23,198 nucleotides of DNA from PVC group bacterium (lineage in GTDB: Bacteria; Verrucomicrobiota; Kiritimatiellia; CAIKKV01; PXCX01): assembly GCA_003567575.1 (NCBI GenBank), contig PWZG01000128.1:1-23198 (forward strand), in the 5' to 3' direction. How positions within the stretch are numbered: the stretch's first letter is position 1; every line of letters begins with the position of its first letter. The notes beneath the pieces were generated by a model. That model saw only the letters and a program-made list of their open reading frames with translations. It ran no database searches and was not told the origin of the DNA. Below, in pieces: positions 15,078-22,822 of this stretch. A program made the position numbers and the translations under genes.

Positions 15078-16280
15078 ATGAAAGCATCGAGCAGACATAA
15101 TTTATGGCGGTGGTTACTTACCGCGATATTCACAGCCAATGTATTATGGTTAGCGCCATTGATTGCGCAAGCCGACGAAGACGCGGACGACGAAGGGGAT
15201 CACCACGAACTCGTCGCTGAAGGCAACGGGTTCGCCGATGAAGTTGACGACGACAAAACGGACGAGACATTGGAAACAGAAAGTCGGCCGGCGCCCGAGA
15301 AATTCCCGTCGGTAACGCTGGTGTCCGATTCGGTTCCGCGATATGGCGCTGTGAGGCTTGATCCCTGGGGCGAGAATGTCCTGTATTTTCTGTTCGACGG
15401 GAACCGCGAAAGAGGATACAACCGCATGTATGTGTGGGTTCCCGAGGGTCGCCAGCACGCGAGGCCGACGGCTCTGAATGTCGGACCCGACCACACCTTC
15501 CCGACGATTTCATGGCGGACGGAAAAGAACGATGAAGTCGTGGAAACCGCGTATACCTTCTATTCCAGACGCTCGGTCGGCACACACGGCGGACGCAGCG
15601 CCAGAACATCCATCGACTATGAAACGGGGAAAACCGTTACCCGATCAGCGCAAAGCAGCCGACCGTATACCAATATATCGCTTCGCTACAATCTGGTTTA
15701 TTCGCGCGACCGATCGCCCCGGGGTGGCGACAATCATTTACGCGTGAGTATTCCCGCGCCGGGGAGCGCCAGTTCCGGCAGTAGCATCAGTACTTCCACC
15801 AATTTCGCAGCCATTACCCCGCAGGCAGTCTGGAATAACATTCACTTTCGCTGGAGCATAGACCGGCAACACGACGCCGACCATGACAATGCGCGATTGC
15901 GGATAAGCGGCCGGGCGCAACACGGGTCAGGAAGCAACCGGCGTCAGGTTACGTTCGATACGATACCAAAAGGTTTTTTCGATCTTAACATTCGAGTTTC
16001 GCCCTACATGAAAGATCCGGTATTCACGAAAACGATTCCTGTGATTGATCTGATACGCGACGGCATTATGGTCGAGGTACCGTTCGGATGGTATACGGCC
16101 GCGTACGACACCGAAACCCATCCCTGGATTGGCGGTCGCAAAATCTCGCAAGGCACGCGCTTGATGGCCCTGGGAAGACGGCAACCGGCATCAACATCCA
16201 GGGTTTCACAGGACCGCAGTCCGGCATCCCAATTGCGTGGACCGCCGCCATCGCAATTACGCGGCGGTCCAGGCAACTAG
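15078..16280 (+). CDS. Secreted protein of unknown function with acidic linker
   Basis: A 400-residue exported protein. Residues 1-32 are a signal peptide (hydrophobic core LLTAIFTANVLWLAPLI, likely cleavage AQA/DE). Residues 33-70 are highly acidic (DEDADDEGDHH, DEVDDDKTDETLE). Residues about 75-345 contain many short beta-like strands and Tyr/Trp, as in an extracellular beta-rich domain (AVRLDPWGENVLYFLFDGNR, VEVPFGWYTAAYDTETHPW). A Ser/Thr-rich segment lies near 230-245. The C-terminal 35 residues are low complexity, with a repeated SQLRG. No family was recognised. The start is set by GGAGGG close to the ATG. The gene has its own promoter and lies before a MITE-like element whose end includes the TAG stop. 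Confidence 0.75.
   Translation: MKASSRHNLWRWLLTAIFTANVLWLAPLIAQADEDADDEGDHHELVAEGNGFADEVDDDKTDETLETESRPAPEKFPSVTLVSDSVPRYGAVRLDPWGENVLYFLFDGNRERGYNRMYVWVPEGRQHARPTALNVGPDHTFPTISWRTEKNDEVVETAYTFYSRRSVGTHGGRSARTSIDYETGKTVTRSAQSSRPYTNISLRYNLVYSRDRSPRGGDNHLRVSIPAPGSASSGSSISTSTNFAAITPQAVWNNIHFRWSIDRQHDADHDNARLRISGRAQHGSGSNRRQVTFDTIPKGFFDLNIRVSPYMKDPVFTKTIPVIDLIRDGIMVEVPFGWYTAAYDTETHPWIGGRKISQGTRLMALGRRQPASTSRVSQDRSPASQLRGPPPSQLRGGPGN
16239..16270 (+). repeat. 10-bp perfect inverted repeat at the end of the secreted-protein gene
   Basis: GGACCGCCGC (16239-16248) and GCGGCGGTCC (16261-16270) can form a GC-rich hairpin with a 12-base loop. It lies inside the last codons, 7 bases before the stop codon. 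No U run follows, so it is not a standard terminator, though it could stall RNA polymerase or protect the RNA end. Confidence 0.5.
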
Positions 16281-16434
16281 TATGGTGTACGGCAAATAGC
16301 CAGAAACAACCATGTGTCATCCCGTGCGAAGTCGAGGGATCTCGTGCTCAACAGACAGGCACAGATCCCTCGATAAGCTCGGGATGACAGGCTTTTTGGA
16401 GTTAATTAATCGCAATTGACTTACACCACACTAG
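16277..16434 (-). mobile_element. MITE-like element, copy B (longer copy)
   Basis: This 158-bp element is bounded by CTAG at both ends (16277-16280 and 16431-16434). Its terminal inverted repeats match over about 20 bp: CTAGTATGGTGTACGGCAAA at one end against CTAGTGTGGTGTAAGTCAAT at the other. A palindromic core spans 16315-16389, from TGTCATCCC to GGGATGACA, with GAGGGATC and GATCCCTCG inside. There is no open frame, so it is non-autonomous. Ends in CTAG with TA at the boundary are consistent with an IS630/Tc1-mariner-type transposase, which favours such targets; that assignment is inference. Confidence 0.75.
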
Positions 16435-16447
16435 CCAACCGGATTCA

Positions 16448-17629
16448 CTAGCATCCCAGCGGTAAGTTGATCAATTCTACATGATTCAATTTGATACCGC
16501 GACAATAACTGCAACAAATCGCCTGATCGCCCTCGGTTTCCATGCGTACATTATTAAAGGTAACATCTTCGATCAGGGTATTGGAGTTGCCTTGAATCAG
16601 ACAGGGCCGATGGCTGCGCAAGCGCATGTCGGAAAACGAGATACCGGCAACACGCGCAAGCTTGATGCCTGGTTCGACGGCAATACGAATGGGGTGATTA
16701 CGGCAATGGATCACCATATTGGAAAAAACCATATCGCTTACATCGGCCGTTCCGTTGCCATCATGGGATTTCATGTAGCGATGCGGGAAATCGAAATTAA
16801 TTCCGTTGCCGCGGCAATCCAACACCAGATTTGAAAACACGCAATTACGTGTAATATAATCGCGTGGACAACTGATCCGGATACATTGGCAGGTGCTTTC
16901 GAGGACACAGTTCGTCACCGTAATATTCTCGCAAATGGCGGGTGAATCGTGAACCCGCTGGATCGCCCGCACGACGATGCTGTCGTCTTCGCTTTGGATA
17001 AAACAATCGCTTACGATCACATTGCGGCAGGCATCGATGTCGATACCATCGTTATTCAGCATGCGTCGGTCGCCGCGAATCCGGATACGATGGATGCCAA
17101 CGCGCTCGCACATCATCAACCAGAATGTCCAACAGGGGGAATCGACAAACGAGGCATCCTCGATACGGACATCCGTGCATTTATGAAACATCAACAGCCG
17201 TGGCCGACGGACCGGTTTCCCGCTTGCAAACTTGCCGCTGGAATTCAATCCGGCCGAAGCATCGTAAAACGCGGGACCGGAAGCATTGATTTCTCCCGGT
17301 CCGGTGATGGCGATATGCCGCGCATGCCGGGCGCCGATCAGGTAGTCAGCGGTTTTTTCATTTGCGTATTCGTCGCGAAATCCCTCGGACACCAACCGCT
17401 GATAATGGTCGGGATTCGGACTACCGATGATTACGCAACCCGCCGATACGAACAATTCCACAAAATCCTTCAATTCGATGGAACCCGTCAGATACTTTCC
17501 GGGTCCGCAATACACGCGACCGCCGCCGGCGGCATGACAAGCGTCGATGGCGGATTGCAGAGCTTGCGTGTCGAGCGTTTTACCGTCGGCCTTGGCGCCG
17601 AAATCCTTGATGTCAAATAATGCTGTCAT
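16448..17629 (-). CDS. GH28-family (polygalacturonase-like) beta-helix protein
   Basis: A 393-residue protein with the GH28 opening MTALFDIKDFGAKADGKTLD and ALQSAIDACHAAGGGRV, then repeated right-handed beta-helix turns. The catalytic region shows NNDGIDID (192-199) and SEDDSIVVR (213-221), matching the NTDGxD and DD motifs of polygalacturonases. Where GHG with the catalytic His is expected, it has CQC (247-249, in STCQCIRIS), so activity or specificity may differ. No signal peptide is visible, suggesting an intracellular enzyme acting on imported oligosaccharides. The start at 17629 overlaps the end of the FucI-like gene by 17 bp, implying translational coupling. A frame extended to 17683 is possible but adds sequence unlike the family. 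It is the last gene of the sugar operon. Confidence 0.8.
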   Translation of the reverse strand: MTALFDIKDFGAKADGKTLDTQALQSAIDACHAAGGGRVYCGPGKYLTGSIELKDFVELFVSAGCVIIGSPNPDHYQRLVSEGFRDEYANEKTADYLIGARHARHIAITGPGEINASGPAFYDASAGLNSSGKFASGKPVRRPRLLMFHKCTDVRIEDASFVDSPCWTFWLMMCERVGIHRIRIRGDRRMLNNDGIDIDACRNVIVSDCFIQSEDDSIVVRAIQRVHDSPAICENITVTNCVLESTCQCIRISCPRDYITRNCVFSNLVLDCRGNGINFDFPHRYMKSHDGNGTADVSDMVFSNMVIHCRNHPIRIAVEPGIKLARVAGISFSDMRLRSHRPCLIQGNSNTLIEDVTFNNVRMETEGDQAICCSYCRGIKLNHVELINLPLGC

Positions 17630-18989
17630 AATCGATATCCAAAATACGGCAGAGATCCCGCAGTGGTTCCCGGTTGTCGCCATAAGTCAGGATATAATGC
17701 TGACTCATGACATTCTGGATAAAAGTATCCACATCGCCATCCAAATCGATTTCCAGACTGGGCAATTGCGGCGCGGGCGGAGCCCAACCCGCTTCTTCCC
17801 AAGGTTCCGGAACACGCGCCCGGCCGGTGGCGACATGCATGCGGTAGACGTTGCCGGAGGCGGTCAGCCGGATCAGGGTGACGTTACCGGTTTTCAAACG
17901 TGATACATTCAACAAACCCTCGCCAAAATCGCCGAAAGCATTTGGAAGCACCGTGACGCGGCCGTCGACAATCTCCGCCGGGACATAATCGGGGACTCCC
18001 ATCAGCGCGCCGGTATCGGTGAATTCGTAAAACTCCAGGAACGCGCCGATTTGTCCGGTCAGGGCCTGAGCCATTAATTGGGTTACGGAACCCAGACTGT
18101 CGTTTTCGGGTACGGTCGGGATATTTAAATGGTCGTGCAAAAGGGTCAACGCGCCGGCGGGCGCGAAACCCATCAGTTTTTTTATACCGTCAACATCCGT
18201 ATAGGAAAAAGCGTTGTAACCGCGTGCCTCGATCTTTTTCCGGATGGCCAGGTATAGCCGCACGGAGTTTTCGACCGTACCCGGCCGGGGTTCCTTGAGA
18301 AACGTCCAGCGTGTCCGGGTTTCGGCCGCCAGCTCGGCAACCTGCGCTCCGTCAATCCCGTCCATCAACCGCTGGAGTTCGAGCAAATCGAAATGCTCGA
18401 TTTCTGGTCCGATCCGGCCTTTCAGGGAAATACCGTCATACATCGTGCCGTAGAGACGCATGTCACGATAGCCGGCCATACCGATCATGGACGTCTTAAG
18501 TTTCGCGGCGGCGTCGGCGGCGCGGCACCAGGAAACGATGTTATCCAGGGGTAAGGCGCCACCGCGGCGGGTAACGACGTATTTGAAGCGGTACCCCATC
18601 TCGGTCATCGGCATGCGCAGCGCCGTGGTGCCGGCCTGGTCGGCGGTAGTTACGAACCGTTCGCCGTCCTGCCAGCCGCTGAGTCCCAGCAAAACCATCG
18701 GCAGATGTTTATAAGGTTCAATCACGCGGAATACCGCCCACGAAGGAATCCATCCGGCAATACAGACGACGAGGGCATCGAACGGTTCGGCCGACAGCTC
18801 GACGATCGCGCGCGCTGCTTGGGCGCCATCGGGATCGTCGGCCACTGGCGCGGCAACGGTCAGGTTCAGTCCGGCTTGTCGCAGAGTCTCCGCGACCGCC
18901 GCACACCGATCGTCAATCATCGGACGCGGGGTATTGACTTCACCGAATCCGACAAATCCCACGTTTATTTTCCGGCAAGAGTCTGTCAT
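17613..18989 (-). CDS. L-fucose/L-arabinose isomerase-family protein
   Basis: A 458-residue cytoplasmic protein of the FucI/AraA-like superfamily (shorter branch, about 450-480 residues). The N-terminus has KINVGFVGFGEVNTPRP and FDALVVCIAGWIPSWAVFRV, typical of the first Rossmann-like domain. Later segments AFSYTDVDGIKKLMG, HDHLNIPTVPENDSLGSVTQ and SQHYILTYGD carry the Glu, Asp and His expected at the metal site. It probably interconverts an aldose and a ketose that the next enzyme, an FGGY kinase, phosphorylates. Its ATG overlaps the kinase stop as ATGA (18986-18989), and GAAGGA lies within the end of the kinase gene, so the two are translationally coupled. The exact sugar cannot be told from sequence. 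Confidence 0.85.
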   Translation of the reverse strand: MTDSCRKINVGFVGFGEVNTPRPMIDDRCAAVAETLRQAGLNLTVAAPVADDPDGAQAARAIVELSAEPFDALVVCIAGWIPSWAVFRVIEPYKHLPMVLLGLSGWQDGERFVTTADQAGTTALRMPMTEMGYRFKYVVTRRGGALPLDNIVSWCRAADAAAKLKTSMIGMAGYRDMRLYGTMYDGISLKGRIGPEIEHFDLLELQRLMDGIDGAQVAELAAETRTRWTFLKEPRPGTVENSVRLYLAIRKKIEARGYNAFSYTDVDGIKKLMGFAPAGALTLLHDHLNIPTVPENDSLGSVTQLMAQALTGQIGAFLEFYEFTDTGALMGVPDYVPAEIVDGRVTVLPNAFGDFGEGLLNVSRLKTGNVTLIRLTASGNVYRMHVATGRARVPEPWEEAGWAPPAPQLPSLEIDLDGDVDTFIQNVMSQHYILTYGDNREPLRDLCRILDIDYDSII

Positions 18990-20509
18990 GATGTTCCTTC
19001 GAAGGTTGGCAGAATGATGCGGTTGAGTTTGCGATAACGTTGAAAGACCCTATCATAGACTGCCGCCCTTTCCGGATGGGGTCTGAAACGCTGGTCAAAG
19101 CGTACCATCCCGGCGGCGGCCTGGTCAAGATCGGAATAGACGCCGGCGCCGGTGGCCGCCAGCATCGCAACGCCCAGCGCGGTAACATCAGCGGTATCGA
19201 ACGTCACCACATCGCGTTTAAGAATGTCGGCCTTGATTTGCAGCCAGAGTTTGCTGTGCGCGCCGCCGCCCAGCGAACCGATCTGTTGAACCGCTACGTC
19301 CATCGATTCCAGCATCGCAATCTGGTCACGCAGCATAAAGGCGATCGATTCCAGAATGGCGCGCGCGAAATGACCCCGGGTATGCGCCAGGCTGATCCCG
19401 TGAAAAACACCCCTTGCGTTGGGATTGGAATCCGGCGAAAAAGCGCCGTTCAAATGCGGCAGGATCACCAGACCCTCGGCGCCCGGCGCAATGGCGGCCG
19501 CTTCCCGATTGAGATCGTCAAAGGATAACCCGCCGCCCAATGTCTCGCGAAACCAGCGGTAAAGTAATCCGGCGGTCGGAACCCACGGCAGCAGTGCATA
19601 GGTACCGGGCATGGCATGCCGATAGAGACTCACACGTCGCCGTGGATCGTAGCGCGGCGCGTTACACGGCGCGCAGATGGCCAGCACACTGCCGGTGGTT
19701 TCCGTGACCAGACCCGGCTCCAGATTGCCGGCGCCGACAGCGCCGGCAATCTGATCGATCGGGGCGGCAACCACCATGGTATCGGCCGATAATCCGGTAT
19801 CCGTCGCCTTGACCCTTCCGACGCAAGTCCCTGAATCGAACAATTCCGGCAATTGATCGCGCCGGATATCGAGTAACGCCAACATCGGATCCCACCAGTC
19901 GCCGGCAATCAGGTTATAGTAAAGCGTCGAAGGATTCAGCGCATGATCGGTCGCGTAACCACCGGTTAATTTGTAAAGCAAGTAATCGGAAACCATAAGA
20001 TAACGGGCTGCACTCGAAAACACATCCGGTTCGTGACGGCGCACCCACAAAATTTTGGACGCCGTCCAGCAAGGCACGATTTCATGTTGCCCCGTAACAC
20101 GGTAGACATCTTCCGCATCGAAGGTTTCGGCGATCTGCCGTGCTTCCTCGACGGCACGATTATCGAGCCATACAATCGCCTTGCGTAACGGCCGGCCGTC
20201 GGCATCCAGTACAATCAGGGTTTCCCCCTGACCGGTTACCCCCATGGCGGCAATCGAGGCAGGATCGACGTCTGAACGCTGTACGACACCGCGGATAGCG
20301 ACTCGCGCGGCCCGCCAGTATATCTCCGGATCAAGTTCCACATGATCGGGTCGCGGATATTCCAGCCGGTATTCCTCGGCATACCCGGCAATCCGCCGGC
20401 CGCCGGCGTCGAACAGCACGGCCTTGATTGATGAAGTCCCCGCGTCCAACGCCAGAAAACAAGGCAACGCAACAGAACCGGCGGTTGTATTCACACAGCG
20501 TCTTTCCAT
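18986..20509 (-). CDS. FGGY-family carbohydrate kinase (xylulokinase-like)
   Basis: A 507-residue cytoplasmic kinase that phosphorylates a ketose or polyol with ATP. The N-terminal nucleotide motif is FLALDAGTSSIKAVLFD (18-34). IAAMGVTGQGETLIVLD and KAIVWLDNRA follow, as in xylulokinases. The C-terminal FGGY signature is QQIGSLGGGAHSKLWLQIKA, followed by ADVTALGVAMLAATGAG. Length fits the family. The start at 20509 lies 6 bp after the ceramidase-family remnant, with a modest GGGGA site. An internal GTG would shorten the leader peptide by five residues. Together with the isomerase it makes a sugar entry module; D-xylulose or L-fuculose-type sugars are candidates. Confidence 0.88.
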   Translation of the reverse strand: MERRCVNTTAGSVALPCFLALDAGTSSIKAVLFDAGGRRIAGYAEEYRLEYPRPDHVELDPEIYWRAARVAIRGVVQRSDVDPASIAAMGVTGQGETLIVLDADGRPLRKAIVWLDNRAVEEARQIAETFDAEDVYRVTGQHEIVPCWTASKILWVRRHEPDVFSSAARYLMVSDYLLYKLTGGYATDHALNPSTLYYNLIAGDWWDPMLALLDIRRDQLPELFDSGTCVGRVKATDTGLSADTMVVAAPIDQIAGAVGAGNLEPGLVTETTGSVLAICAPCNAPRYDPRRRVSLYRHAMPGTYALLPWVPTAGLLYRWFRETLGGGLSFDDLNREAAAIAPGAEGLVILPHLNGAFSPDSNPNARGVFHGISLAHTRGHFARAILESIAFMLRDQIAMLESMDVAVQQIGSLGGGAHSKLWLQIKADILKRDVVTFDTADVTALGVAMLAATGAGVYSDLDQAAAGMVRFDQRFRPHPERAAVYDRVFQRYRKLNRIILPTFEGTS

Positions 20510-20515
20510 GACAGC

Positions 20516-20776
20516 TTATTCCCCGCGAATCATCGCGATCACGGCGTTGGCAATCCGATCTCCCGAATCGGGCGCCAATTTACTGGGCGGACCAAGCGTC
20601 GTTTCGTAGCCGCCGCGTTGGAATGCTTCCGCCGTCGGCACATAGCCAACCATCCCGTTGGCGCCACCCACGACCAATGCACGGCGAGGATGGCATGCCT
20701 GCTTGATTTGCAATCCGATTTTCTTGACGCCCACAGGCGGCGTAATATCTATCTCGGCAAACCCGGCCTGCATCAT
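20516..20776 (-). pseudogene. Remnant of a neutral/alkaline ceramidase-family protein, core deleted in frame
   Basis: The 86-residue frame joins the two ends of a much larger family. Residues 1-15 (MMQAGFAEIDITPPVG) match the N-terminal 'DITPP.G' motif of neutral/alkaline ceramidase-like hydrolases. From about residue 20 (IGLQIKQACHPRRALVVGG, then ANGMVGYVPTAEAFQRGGYE) it matches their C-terminal region. Family members have 400 or more residues, so several hundred residues of the core, including the metal-binding catalytic part, are missing. The frame is intact at the junction and there is no stop codon inside. It is the first gene of the sugar operon and touches the kinase gene by a 6-bp gap. 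A retained short protein with a new role cannot be excluded, but decay by deletion is simpler. Confidence 0.7.
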
Positions 20777-20884
20777 GAAAACCCCGCTTGTTCGTCGATA
20801 CCATGCAACCTGATGGACCGCTTGCCATCAATCCCCGTTCCGCGCCATCCATCCAAAGCCACCCATTTCTCCAACAAGCCGGCG

Positions 20885-20914
20885 ATTATAACCACATTCC
20901 GGCATAATGTCCAA
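20885..20914 (-). promoter_or_regulatory. Promoter for the sugar operon
   Basis: On the minus strand TTGGAC (20914-20909) and a perfect TATAAT (20890-20885) are 18 bp apart; TGGACA with 17 bp is an equally good reading. It lies about 110 bp before the first operon gene. No operator could be named. Confidence 0.6.
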
Positions 20915-21022
20915 ACTCTAATTGCCGCAGGATCTGGCACGCTTACGATCGCGGCTGTATGATCGCGGTGAAGCGTTGGGAGTAGACGAGAAAGGGCGTC
21001 CGATCCGTTCCTGGATCAATAT

Positions 21023-21051
21023 CGAGGACAATTTGAGTCCGCAATTCCGGG
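21023..21051 (+). repeat. 29-bp exact dispersed repeat, copy 2
   Basis: Identical to 3711-3739 and in the same orientation, 17 kb away. Neither copy sits in a recognised gene. Sequences before and after differ between copies, so the repeat unit appears to be only about 29 bp. Confidence 0.75.
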
Positions 21052-21296
21052 CGAGGAGCACCGGACTTGTTTCGGCGCCAAACGCAAGGAAGGCGCCCGG
21101 GCATTGCCGCTCCATGTCTTCGGATGCTATCGGCGCCAAAATCATTCGCTCGCTACGCGTTTTCCCGCATTGATTGCGGGTATCCCCGCGCCGGATATCA
21201 GGCCACAAGCGGTCGTTCAATGTCATTTTATCAAACCTCGCCTGGTTGAGAAGACCTGCGACAAGGCTTTCGGGATTGGATGTGTTATAATTTGTG

Positions 21297-21326
21297 TTGT
21301 AATTAACTGCAGAATCGCGCTATAAT
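21297..21326 (+). promoter_or_regulatory. Possible promoter for the sialidase gene
   Basis: TTGTAA (21297-21302), an 18-bp spacer and a perfect TATAAT (21321-21326). Another TATAAT at 21286-21291 lacks a -35. The leader would be about 290 bases and would contain the palindromic repeat. Confidence 0.35.
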
Positions 21327-21424
21327 CCATGGCATTTTCAGGCGCAGTTTACAGACAAAACGTTACTACTCAGGTACCAGCAATTCTCCACTTGCTCTCT
21401 ATACTGTTACCTCCCGTCCTCTAC

Positions 21425-21517
21425 GGCTCATCAGGAGATTCGCCCTCCAGAAGAAGCTCAAGGCTGGCTTGAGCCGCAAATTCCGTCAATCTGGAGGGCG
21501 AAGCTCCCGCTGATCCG
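21425..21517. repeat. 93-bp palindromic intergenic repeat with nested hairpin
   Basis: The outer arms, which share TTCGCCCTCCAG on one side and CTGGAGGGCGAA on the other, pair over about 26 bp with roughly five mismatches (21425-21450 with 21491-21517). Inside is a perfect hairpin, GCTCAAG-GCTGG-CTTGAGC. Elements built around GGAGGGCGAAGCTCC occur as dispersed intergenic repeats in some PVC genomes as I recall; that comparison is unchecked. There is one copy in this window. Confidence 0.55.
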
Positions 21518-21621
21518 CATGAGGACTTTGTGAGACAAAAATGCGAACGAATTGACATCAGGCCAGTCCTCGCTTTTGAGTTGGAACCTGAACCGTAAAC
21601 GGTTAAAAAAAAGGGAAAACC

Positions 21622-22707
21622 ATGAACAGTAAGATTGACCAGAACGACGCTTTCAAAGCCGGCGCGGACGGGGTGCATACCTACCGTATCCCTTCACTGC
21701 TTGTAACCGCGAACGGAACCCTGCTGGCGTTTGCCGAAGCAAGAAAATTCAGTGCTCTTGATGCGAGCCCGACGGACATGGTGCTGAAGCGCAGCTTTGA
21801 CAACGGTGACACCTGGGAACCGCTACAGATAGTTCTACCCGGCATCGGCGAGGAGGCAATCATGAACCCGTGCCCGGTGATTGACGGCGGCGAAGTGCTG
21901 CTGTTCTGCATGAACGCTCATAAAACCGCGGAATTCCGGCACCGGCACCTGCTGCTGCGCAGCCGTGACGACGGCGCGACCTGGTCGGAAGCGCAGGATC
22001 TGACAGATTCAACCGTGAACGGTGACGACGCCTTCATTCCCGGACCAGGTGTGGGAATCCGCATGCGTACCGGGCGCCTGGTCATACCCGGGTATTCAAT
22101 TATCCGTGATGCGGCCGGGGAACGGTGTGACTGCCGCGGCCGCGTGCTGTACAGCGACGATCATGGGCGATCCTGGTATCTGGGCGACATGGTTTCAGGC
22201 GACAACACGAACGAATCCCAGGTGGTTGAGCTGGGTGACGGCTCGCTGCTGCTGAGCAGTCGGATTCAGAAACAGCATCCGCATCATCCAGGCTGTCGCA
22301 GCCTGGCAGTCAGCCGTGACGGCGGCGCGACCTGGGACGAGTCGTTTCTCAAGCCCGAACTGAACGAAATGCCGTGCCAGGGCGGCTTCATCCGTTTCGA
22401 GGTGCCCGACGGTTCAGGGCGGGCGCTACTGCTGTTTTCGAACCCGGACGCGCGCCTGGATCTGGAGGGCAGCTCGCGGACGCGCATGACCGTGAAAATC
22501 AGCGAGGACGAGGGCAGGACCTGGCCGCGGAAGCTGCTGCTACATCAGGACTTCTCGGTCTACTCCAGCCCGGCCCTGCTGCCGGACGGACGGATCGGGC
22601 TTCTGTATGAATGGGGCAACTATAAATGGGGCGATGATTTAGACACCAGAGCGATTGAGGGTCTCCGTTTTGCGCGGATTCGGATCCGTGATGTTAATTT
22701 TGACTGA
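21622..22707 (+). CDS. Sialidase (exo-alpha-sialidase, GH33-like) with five Asp boxes
   Basis: A 361-residue protein that would hydrolyse terminal sialic acid from glycans. The family arginine motif is YRIP (21-24). Five Asp boxes are visible: SFDNGDTW (58-65), SRDDGATW (114-121), SDDHGRSW (178-185), SRDGGATW (231-238) and SEDEGRTW (294-301), matching a six-bladed beta-propeller. Candidate catalytic residues are D52 (SPTDM), E198 (TNESQ), R214, R286 (SSRTRM) and Y314 (SVYSSPALL). No signal peptide is visible, so it may act inside the cell or leave by another route. AAAGGG lies 6 bases before the ATG. It reads richer in CTG and GC-ending codons than its neighbours, and it lies among remnants, which hints at recent arrival. 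No nanA or other sialic acid genes are in the window. Confidence 0.88.
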   Translation: MNSKIDQNDAFKAGADGVHTYRIPSLLVTANGTLLAFAEARKFSALDASPTDMVLKRSFDNGDTWEPLQIVLPGIGEEAIMNPCPVIDGGEVLLFCMNAHKTAEFRHRHLLLRSRDDGATWSEAQDLTDSTVNGDDAFIPGPGVGIRMRTGRLVIPGYSIIRDAAGERCDCRGRVLYSDDHGRSWYLGDMVSGDNTNESQVVELGDGSLLLSSRIQKQHPHHPGCRSLAVSRDGGATWDESFLKPELNEMPCQGGFIRFEVPDGSGRALLLFSNPDARLDLEGSSRTRMTVKISEDEGRTWPRKLLLHQDFSVYSSPALLPDGRIGLLYEWGNYKWGDDLDTRAIEGLRFARIRIRDVNFD

Positions 22708-22822
22708 GAAAGGAATCGGCCGGGAATATCACGCAGATCCTGGACGGCACCATAGAACTGGGCTACCAGGTGGTGCATTGAAATATATTATCTGACTTGC
22801 AGCCTGAACGGAGATTATAATT

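Larger units (their letters stand above)
20777..21621. other. 845-bp region without an intact gene
   Basis: It holds the operon promoter (20885-20914), the second 29-bp repeat copy (21023-21051), a plus-strand promoter (21297-21326), a palindromic repeat (21425-21517) and a heptamer relic (21587-21604). A short plus-strand frame, 20922-21050 (ARLRSRLYDRGEALGVDEKG then RPIRSWINIED), looks protein-like and could be the end of a lost gene; I could not identify it. It runs directly into the 29-bp repeat. Nothing else was recognised. Confidence 0.5.

Noticed and set aside
16949..17620. Plus-strand open frame of 223 codons across the GH28-like gene
   Set aside because: It lies antisense to a gene with strong family motifs and shows no motif of its own.
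22708..22822. Possible gene fragment (GNITQILDGTIELGYQVVH) after the sialidase
   Set aside because: It is too short to match to a family and has no start signal; it may be a relic but cannot be supported.
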